Part shown: piece by piece, positions 1-6,675 of the stretch
Layout: each line of letters begins with the position of its first letter
How positions within the stretch are numbered: the first letter of the stretch is position 1
From: Chloroflexota bacterium
GTDB lineage: Bacteria; Chloroflexota; Limnocylindria; Limnocylindrales; CSP1-4
Direction of reading: 5' to 3'
Length of the DNA: 6,675 nt
Assembly: GCA_021812735.1 (NCBI GenBank)
Contig: JAKAMV010000586.1
Location: forward strand, 1 to 6,675
Made by a program: the position numbers and the translations under genes
The notes under the pieces: model-generated
The model's database searches: none
What the model was told of the DNA's origin: nothing
What the model saw: the letters and a program-made list of their open reading frames with translations, nothing else

Positions 1-465
1 CGCCGCCACGGTGATCCCGACGTAGCCACCGATGGCGGCCGCCCAGGCTCGCCGCGTGGAGAGGAGCGGCGCGCGACCGGCCAGCAGCCGGTACGTCGCG
101 TACCCGACGAACGGCAGAAGGATCCCCATGTTGAGGCAGTTGGCGAAGATCGCGAGCACCCCGCCGTCTCCGAAGAAGAGTGCCTGGATGATCAACGCCG
201 TGCTCACGGCGATCAGCGCCGCCCAGGGGCCGAGCACGATCGCGACGAGGGTGCCCCCGACGCCGTGGGCGGTGGTGCCGCCCGGCACCGGGACGTTGAA
301 CATCATGATGGTGAAGCTGAGCGCCGCGAAGATCGCCAGCAGCGGGATGGTGCGGTTGTTGAGCACCCGCTTGACGCGCTGCGTCGCGATCGCCCACATG
401 GGCACCGTCGCGCCTCCGAGTCCGATCGAGATGACTGGACTCAGATAACCGTCCGGGATGTGCAC
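1..465 (-). CDS. cbiM: CbiM/NikM-type nickel/cobalt ECF transporter substrate-binding subunit (partial, C-terminus outside window)
   Basis: Integral membrane S-component of an energy-coupling factor ABC transporter that imports Co2+ or Ni2+, working with CbiN/CbiQ/CbiO-type partners (none visible here). The 155 visible residues begin MHIPDGYLSP, the family's N-terminal signature. His2 and His67 (in GGTTAHGVGG) fall where NikM/CbiM proteins chelate the metal together with the amino group of Met1. Hydrophobic segments lie near residues 8-25, 40-58, 70-95 and 102-125, and an FGDGG motif is at 98-102. The GTG start at 465 is well supported: translation from it gives the mature MHI sequence, whose first residue must be the true N-terminus, and GGAGG lies 5 nt upstream. 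Family members run to about 220 residues or more, so roughly the last third is off the left edge. It is transcribed away from the K+ channel gene. Sequence alone does not separate Ni from Co as substrate. Confidence 0.93.
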   Translation of the reverse strand, partial: MHIPDGYLSPVISIGLGGATVPMWAIATQRVKRVLNNRTIPLLAIFAALSFTIMMFNVPVPGGTTAHGVGGTLVAIVLGPWAALIAVSTALIIQALFFGDGGVLAIFANCLNMGILLPFVGYATYRLLAGRAPLLSTRRAWAAAIGGYVGITVAA

Positions 466-470
466 CGCGT

Positions 471-477
471 CCTCCCC
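471..477 (-). promoter_or_regulatory. Ribosome binding site of cbiM
   Basis: On the minus strand GGGGAGG lies here, with GGAGG ending 5 nt before the GTG start at 465. This is a strong Shine-Dalgarno match and fixes the GTG as the start, which matters because the protein's own N-terminus binds the metal. Confidence 0.8.
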
Positions 478-499
478 GCCAGTGCTGCATGCACCGGCT

Positions 500-517
500 G
501 TTGCAATACGTTGCAAT
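500..517. promoter_or_regulatory. Candidate Fur-family (Nur-like) metal-responsive operator of cbiM
   Basis: TTGCAA-TACG-TTGCAA at 501-516 is an inverted repeat of two TTGCAA half-sites. Read with its flanks it is also a direct repeat of GTTGCAAT with a 10-bp period (500-507 and 510-517). The nickel regulator Nur of Streptomyces is known to bind tTGCaa-N5-ttGCAA; here the spacer is one base shorter. The site lies just downstream of a possible cbiM -10 box (529-534) and about 35 bp upstream of the start codon, a position suited to repression. The link to a Ni/Co transporter gene supports the reading. The regulator itself is not in the window, so the assignment is inferred. Confidence 0.55.
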
Positions 518-528
518 GAGCTGTCGGG

Positions 529-534
529 ATTGTA
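529..534 (-). promoter_or_regulatory. Possible -10 box of cbiM
   Basis: TACAAT on the minus strand, one mismatch from TATAAT in a G+C-rich setting. Transcription would start near 522, giving a leader of about 57 nt that contains the TTGCAA operator at about +6 to +22. The -35 region 17 bp upstream (about 552-557, TCGCCA) is poor, so activity may be weak or need an alternative sigma factor or activator. Confidence 0.45.
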
Positions 535-575
535 GCCGGCGCGCGGGCGGTTGGCGAGCGTCTGCGGCCGGGCCA

Positions 576-581
576 TACAAT
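576..581 (+). promoter_or_regulatory. Possible -10 box of the K+ channel gene, spaced for a leaderless transcript
   Basis: TACAAT ends 7 nt before the ATG at 589, so the expected transcription start falls on or next to the A of the start codon. No Shine-Dalgarno sequence lies in CGCCGCG between them. Leaderless mRNAs with this -10 to ATG spacing are common in Actinomycetota and Deinococcus. The best -35 candidate is TTGGCG at 551-556, with a long 19-bp spacer. Confidence 0.5.
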
Positions 582-588
582 CGCCGCG

Positions 589-1629
589 ATGACCGACCAC
601 GCCGAATCGGCCGCGCCACTGCGTCGACGCCCGCCGCTCGGCGCGCGCTTTGGGACATCACACATTCGGCTCTGGCTCGTGCTCGTCGCGGCCGCCGTGG
701 CCGTGGGCACCCTCGGCTACGTGGCCATCGAAGGCTGGTCACCGTTCGACGCGCTCTACATGACGGTCATCACCGTCACCACGGTCGGTTTCGGCGAGGT
801 GCATCCGCTGAGTGCGGCCGGCCGGACATGGACGATGCTCGTGGCCGCCGGGGGCGTGGGGCTCCTCTTCGGGTTCGTCGGCGTGGTGGCCGAATCACTC
901 TTCACCGCGGCGACCAGCGGAGAGCGGGAGGCACGGCGGATGGCGCGTCGGGTAGAGGCCCTGCGAGGGCACTTCGTGCTGTGCGGCTACGGCCGCGTCG
1001 GTTCGACGGTCGCGCACGAGCTGCGCCACGACGGCGAAGCCGTGGTGGTGATCGACGTGCTGCCCGAGTCACTGGAGCGTGCACGCGCGGAGGGGTTCCC
1101 GGTCGTCGCCGGCGACGCGACCGACGACGCGACCCTGCACGCCGCCGGGATCGAGCGCGCCCGCGGCCTGATCACGACGGTCGACTCGGACGCCAACAAC
1201 GTCTATGTGATCCTCTCGGCGCGGGCGATCAACCCCGACCTCTTCGTGGTCGGCCGGGCGAACGCCGCGGGGGCGGAGGCCAAACTGATGCAGGCCGGCG
1301 CGGACCGCGTGGTCTCGCCCTACACGATGGCCGGCCGCCGGATCGCCGGGCTGGCGTTGCGGCCGCGGGTCGTGGAGTACATCGACGCGGCCCTTTCGCA
1401 CGGCGAGCTCGCGTTTTCGCTCGAGGAGGTGACCGCCCGCGAGGGCGATTCGATCGCCGGCAGCACCGTGGGCGAGCTGCGCGACCGCGGCATCTTCACG
1501 CTGGCCATCGTGCGGGAGGCGGGTGGCTACGCGGCCAATCCGGCGCCGGAACGGCGGATCGTGGCGGGCGAGACGCTGATCGTCTCGGGGAGCGCCGCGA
1601 CGCTCGCCGCGCTGCGCGGCGGGGCGTAA
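589..1629 (+). CDS. RCK-domain potassium channel (two-transmembrane, MthK-like)
   Basis: Potassium channel gated by cytoplasmic RCK domains, 346 residues. TM1 is about residues 28-48. A pore loop follows with selectivity filter TVGFGE at 65-70, the variant with Phe in place of the usual Tyr of TVGYG, and TM2 is about 82-104. The RCK-N Rossmann domain starts near 127 with the nucleotide-binding glycines G133-x-G135-x-x-G138, an acidic D156 at the end of the second strand, and the GDAT motif at 175-178. An RCK-C (TrkA-C) domain covers about 260-346. This is the complete single-chain architecture. The ATG at 589 gives a charged cytosolic N-terminus directly before TM1 and follows a possible -10 box by 7 nt, suggesting leaderless translation. 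The gene is divergent from cbiM and convergent with the dehydrogenase gene. The controlling ligand (NAD(H), Ca2+, c-di-AMP or other) cannot be read from the sequence. Confidence 0.93.
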   Translation: MTDHAESAAPLRRRPPLGARFGTSHIRLWLVLVAAAVAVGTLGYVAIEGWSPFDALYMTVITVTTVGFGEVHPLSAAGRTWTMLVAAGGVGLLFGFVGVVAESLFTAATSGEREARRMARRVEALRGHFVLCGYGRVGSTVAHELRHDGEAVVVIDVLPESLERARAEGFPVVAGDATDDATLHAAGIERARGLITTVDSDANNVYVILSARAINPDLFVVGRANAAGAEAKLMQAGADRVVSPYTMAGRRIAGLALRPRVVEYIDAALSHGELAFSLEEVTAREGDSIAGSTVGELRDRGIFTLAIVREAGGYAANPAPERRIVAGETLIVSGSAATLAALRGGA

Positions 1630-1644
1630 TCACGCGCCGATCGG

Positions 1645-5142
<3,498 letters not shown>

Positions 5143-5155
5143 AGTTGAGCGGTCG

Positions 5156-5161
5156 AGCGTA
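5156..5161 (-). promoter_or_regulatory. Weak candidate -10 box of kgd
   Basis: TACGCT on the minus strand lies 13 nt upstream of the GTG at 5142. Transcription from it would begin about 6-7 nt before the start codon, leaving almost no leader, which fits the lack of a Shine-Dalgarno sequence. No good -35 hexamer is visible. The evidence is slight. Confidence 0.22.
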
Positions 5162-5242
5162 CCCGCATCCGGCAGATCGTGCCGAAACGGCTCTCGGCGG
5201 ACGCTTCCCGCCCCTCGCCCGGGTCCTCCCGCCGCCGGCGCC

Positions 5243-5261
5243 GCCGCCCAGAGCGGGCGGC
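5243..5261 (-). terminator. GC hairpin downstream of the DUF488 gene, possible weak terminator
   Basis: GCCGCCC and GGGCGGC pair perfectly (7 bp) around a 5-nt loop, 56 nt after the DUF488 stop codon. No T-run follows on either strand, so it is not a classical intrinsic terminator. It may act as a U-less terminator or an RNA 3'-end stabiliser of the lysE-DUF488 transcript, or be a by-product of high G+C. Confidence 0.25.
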
Positions 5262-5316
5262 CTCCACAGGGCCCCGTTCGGCGCGGCCTGCACCTGCTCG
5301 CGCTTGAGTCGGGCCT

Positions 5317-5691
5317 TCAGGCGCCTGCCGTGGTCTCGAGGCGCCGCTCGAGCTCCTCCGCGACGACGCGGGCCTGGTTGTGCTCCTCGTCCCGTGCCCC
5401 GAAGACCAGGGTGACCGTGCCGCTGTGCGCACGTCTCGCCAGGTGGTCGAGGATCGCGCTCCGTTCGGGGTCCGCCAGTTCGGCCCGATAGCGCGCCCGG
5501 AATGTCTCCCAGCGGGATGGGTCGTGGCCGAACCACGTGCGCAGTTCGTCGCTCGGAGCGACTTCCCGCGCCCACTCGTCGAGGCGGAGCGCGTCGCGGC
5601 TGCGGCCGCGCGGCCATACCCGGTCGACCAAGACGCGATACCCGTCATCGGGCTCCGGCGGGTCGTAGGCCCGTCGTACGCGGATCGTCAT
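5317..5691 (-). CDS. DUF488 family protein, YeaO-like
   Basis: Small soluble protein of 124 residues whose layout matches Escherichia coli YeaO along its whole length. It starts with RVRRAYDPPEPDDGYRVLVD, continues with RVWPRG at 24-29, LDEWAREVAPSDELRTWFGH at about 37-56, a W-ETFR-RY-AEL segment at about 61-71, and a C-terminal strand TLVFGARDEEHNQA followed by a helix. Conserved Arg, Trp and His residues suggest a small ligand-binding or catalytic site, but the family has no firmly established reaction. The ATG at 5691 is preceded by GAGGG, 6 nt upstream, which overlaps the last codons and stop of the LysE gene. Only 9 nt separate the two genes, so they are probably co-transcribed and translationally coupled. 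A stop codon at 5317 ends it cleanly. Confidence 0.9.
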   Translation of the reverse strand: MTIRVRRAYDPPEPDDGYRVLVDRVWPRGRSRDALRLDEWAREVAPSDELRTWFGHDPSRWETFRARYRAELADPERSAILDHLARRAHSGTVTLVFGARDEEHNQARVVAEELERRLETTAGA

Positions 5692-5700
5692 GCCACACCC

Positions 5701-6330
5701 TCAACGCACATCGGCGGCCAGGCGGAGGCCGAAACCGATCAGGATCGCACCGGTCGCCCGCTCGAGCCACACGCGCGTGCGCCGCGTGCGTAGCAGGTCG
5801 CCTGCGCGCGTGGCCGCATACGCATACGCCGAGAGCCAGGCCAGGCTCATGCCGGCGTGGATCGCCGCCAGCAGCAGGGACCTGGCCAGGACCGGCTGGC
5901 CCGGGATCATGAACTGCGGCAGGAACGTCGTGTAGAAGACGCCGACCTTGGGGTTCAGCAGGTTCGTCAACAGTCCCTGGCGGAACGCCGCCGCGCGCGA
6001 TGCCAGCGCCGCGGTCGTCTCCGTTGCGGTGACCGCGTGGCGGTGCTGCCGGCTGGCCAGCAGGGCCGCCACGCCCAGCGCGACGAGATATGCGGCGCCT
6101 GCCAGCTTGAGCGCCTCGAAGAGGGCCGCCGAGGTCGCCAGGACGGCCGCGATCCCGATCGACGAGGCGATGCCCCAGGCCAGCACGCCCGTGATGGTGC
6201 CCGCGGCCGTAAGAATCGCGGTCCCCGTTCCCGAGCGCAGCGCGTTGCGCAGGACCAGCGCCATGTCCGGGCCCGGCGAGATCGTCAGGAGGGCAGCGAC
6301 CCCGATGAAGGCGAGCAGGCGAGAATCCAC
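5701..6330 (-). CDS. LysE/RhtB-family amino-acid exporter
   Basis: Inner-membrane efflux protein of the LysE superfamily, expected to export an amino acid or related small metabolite; the substrate cannot be assigned. From the chosen GTG at 6330 it has 209 residues, the usual family length. Hallmarks are the N-terminal helix ending in SPGPDM (18-23), a Gly-rich helix around 33-58, and LLNPKVGVFYTTFLPQF (124-140), the conserved NPK segment before the next helix. Further hydrophobic helices lie near 68-92, 148-172 and 190-206. GGAG at 6338-6341, 7 nt before this GTG, supports it. ATG codons at 6348 and 6390 are in frame, but they add up to 20 residues with no family match and have no ribosome binding site. 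The gene is followed after 9 nt by the DUF488 gene. A palindrome upstream may be its operator. Confidence 0.92.
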   Translation of the reverse strand: MDSRLLAFIGVAALLTISPGPDMALVLRNALRSGTGTAILTAAGTITGVLAWGIASSIGIAAVLATSAALFEALKLAGAAYLVALGVAALLASRQHRHAVTATETTAALASRAAAFRQGLLTNLLNPKVGVFYTTFLPQFMIPGQPVLARSLLLAAIHAGMSLAWLSAYAYAATRAGDLLRTRRTRVWLERATGAILIGFGLRLAADVR

Positions 6331-6344
6331 ACAGGCGCTCCGTT

Positions 6345-6354
6345 GCATCGACGC
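6345..6354. repeat. Second copy of the decamer GCATCGACGC (first copy 6387-6396)
   Basis: The ten bases GCATCGACGC occur exactly at 6345-6354 and again at 6387-6396 inside the palindrome. The copies are 42 bp apart, about four helical turns, so a protein bound at both would sit on the same face of the DNA. Each copy also contains an in-frame ATG (minus strand), so the repeat could simply reflect chance in a small region. Confidence 0.45.
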
Positions 6355-6385
6355 CGCGGGCCACGGCAGCACCCAGGCGTGTGCG

Positions 6386-6405
6386 AGCATCGACGCGCCG
6401 ATGCT
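6386..6405. promoter_or_regulatory. Near-perfect 20-bp palindrome over the lysE promoter (candidate operator)
   Basis: AGCATCG at 6386-6392 and CGATGCT at 6399-6405 are perfect inverted arms. The six bases between them keep a CGCG core, so 9 of 10 half-site positions match. It overlaps a possible -10 box TAGCAT (6401-6406) on the minus strand and the expected start of transcription near 6394, so a bound dimer would block RNA polymerase. LysE exporters are classically controlled by an adjacent LysG activator, but no such gene is present in the window. The binding protein is unknown. Confidence 0.45.
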
Positions 6406-6406
6406 A
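6401..6406 (-). promoter_or_regulatory. Possible -10 box of the lysE-DUF488 operon
   Basis: TAGCAT on the minus strand would start transcription near 6394 and give a leader of about 64 nt to the GTG at 6330. No convincing -35 element is seen 17-18 bp upstream. Confidence 0.35.
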
Positions 6407-6441
6407 CACGAGACCGGCGCGGACGGACGACCACGGCCCGC

Positions 6442-6458
6442 CCGCCGTCAGTCGGCGG
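6442..6458 (-). terminator. GC hairpin after the transaldolase gene, possible weak terminator
   Basis: CCGCCG and CGGCGG pair around a 5-nt loop, beginning 17 nt after the stop codon at 6476. No T-run follows, so intrinsic termination is uncertain. The position between two same-strand genes makes a terminator role reasonable. Confidence 0.3.
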
Positions 6459-6475
6459 TGGGGGTTGCCCGCCGA

Positions 6476-6675
6476 TCACGGCGTCGCGGCCGGTGTCCCC
6501 CGCACGGAGGCGGCGAAGTCGGCGATCGCCCCGTCGGAATGCTCGTGCCGGCCCAGCGCCTCGATGAGAGCGAGCGGGATCGTCAGCGAGTGTGCCCCCG
6601 CCAACAGTGTCTCGACCGCCTCGTCGCGGGTCTTGATGCTCGCCGCCAGTATCTCCACCCCGCCACCGCAGGCTT
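6476..6675 (-). CDS. Transaldolase-family protein, C-terminal part (5' end outside window)
   Basis: The last 66 or so residues of a transaldolase or fructose-6-phosphate aldolase-like enzyme of sugar-phosphate metabolism. The visible part reads CGGGVEILAASIK, then a TRDEAVETLLAGAHSLTIP stretch, then LALIEALGRHEHSDGAIADF. This matches the last beta strand (EILAAS), the following helix and AGA-x-x-x-TIP segment of the alpha/beta barrel, and the C-terminal helix that closes it. The frame is open to the right edge, so the Schiff-base lysine and the rest of the barrel lie beyond the window; GTG at 6658 is internal. A ten-residue tail (VRGTPAATP) ends at the TGA at 6476. Because the catalytic half is not seen, transaldolase and F6P aldolase cannot be separated. 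Confidence 0.8.
   Translation of the reverse strand, partial: ACGGGVEILAASIKTRDEAVETLLAGAHSLTIPLALIEALGRHEHSDGAIADFAASVRGTPAATP

Larger units (their letters stand above)
5143..5316 (-). other. G-rich intergenic leader upstream of kgd
   Basis: The 174 bp between the DUF488 stop and the kgd start stay open in the kgd frame, but the translation is a low-complexity Arg/Pro/Ala/Gly run with no ATG, GTG or TTG and no resemblance to KGD N-termini, so I read it as noncoding. It holds a perfect 7-bp hairpin (5243-5261) and, on the minus strand at 5207-5230, four runs of at least three G separated by 7, 3 and 1 bases, which fits the standard G-quadruplex pattern. Confidence 0.5.
6331..6475 (-). other. 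Intergenic region upstream of the LysE exporter gene
   Basis: These 145 bp hold, in minus-strand order, a 6-bp GC hairpin (6442-6458) soon after the transaldolase stop, a possible -10 box TAGCAT (6401-6406), a 20-bp near-perfect palindrome (6386-6405), a second copy of its left arm (6345-6354), and the ribosome binding site of lysE (6338-6341). No coding potential of its own is apparent. Confidence 0.5.

Noticed and set aside
466..588. Cobalamin riboswitch upstream of cbiM
   Set aside because: The gap to the divergent gene is only 123 bp and the predicted leader about 57 nt, too short for this riboswitch, and no B12-box-like sequence was seen.
1630..1644. Bidirectional terminator between the convergent channel and kgd genes
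   Set aside because: Only 15 bp separate the stop codons and no convincing hairpin with a T-run is visible.
5143..5316. In-frame upstream extension of kgd or a read-through fusion with DUF488
   Set aside because: The frame is open, but it has no ATG, GTG or TTG, and the translation is low-complexity with no KGD similarity. DUF488 ends in a normal TGA at 5317.
6331..6390. Longer N-terminus for the LysE exporter (ATG at 6390 or 6348)
   Set aside because: The extra residues do not match the family, neither ATG has a Shine-Dalgarno sequence, and GTG 6330 with GGAG 7 nt upstream gives the standard length. The start remains the least certain part of that gene.

Overview
The window comes from a G+C-rich bacterial chromosome and is densely packed with ordinary-looking metabolic and transport genes. 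The strongest clue to the organism is the gene at 1645-5142. It encodes a single-chain E2-E1 2-oxoglutarate dehydrogenase/decarboxylase of the KGD type, which is typical of Actinomycetota and some related G+C-rich lineages. A possible leaderless start on the potassium-channel gene agrees with that placement. I infer Actinomycetota or a nearby deep-branching group such as Thermoleophilia, or possibly Thermomicrobia. The window alone does not settle this.

Layout from left to right. (1) 1-465, minus: the N-terminal two thirds of CbiM/NikM, the substrate-binding membrane subunit of a nickel/cobalt ECF transporter, cut by the window edge. (2) 466-588: a compact divergent promoter region with two back-to-back TACAAT -10 boxes and a TTGCAA-N4-TTGCAA motif that resembles a nickel-responsive Fur-family (Nur) operator. 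(3) 589-1629, plus: a two-helix RCK potassium channel. (4) 1645-5142, minus: KGD, convergent with the channel gene and only 15 bp from it. (5) 5143-5316: a G-rich leader with a GC hairpin. (6) 5317-5691 and 5701-6330, minus: a YeaO-like DUF488 protein and a LysE/RhtB exporter, probably one operon read from lysE to DUF488. (7) 6331-6475: a spacer holding a near-perfect palindrome over a possible lysE promoter. (8) 6476-6675, minus: the C-terminal end of a transaldolase-family protein, cut by the window edge.

The genes do not form one pathway. KGD feeds 2-oxoglutarate into the TCA cycle, transaldolase belongs to sugar-phosphate metabolism, CbiM imports metal, the channel handles potassium, and LysE exports an amino acid or similar small molecule. 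I found no mobile element, CRISPR array, RNA gene, defence or biosynthetic cluster. The most interesting signals are regulatory: the candidate nickel operator beside a gene whose product keeps the metal-binding Met1-His2-His67 set, the overlapping divergent promoters, and the palindrome with an in-phase repeat in front of lysE. The KGD protein also lacks the N-terminal segment found in mycobacterial KGD.
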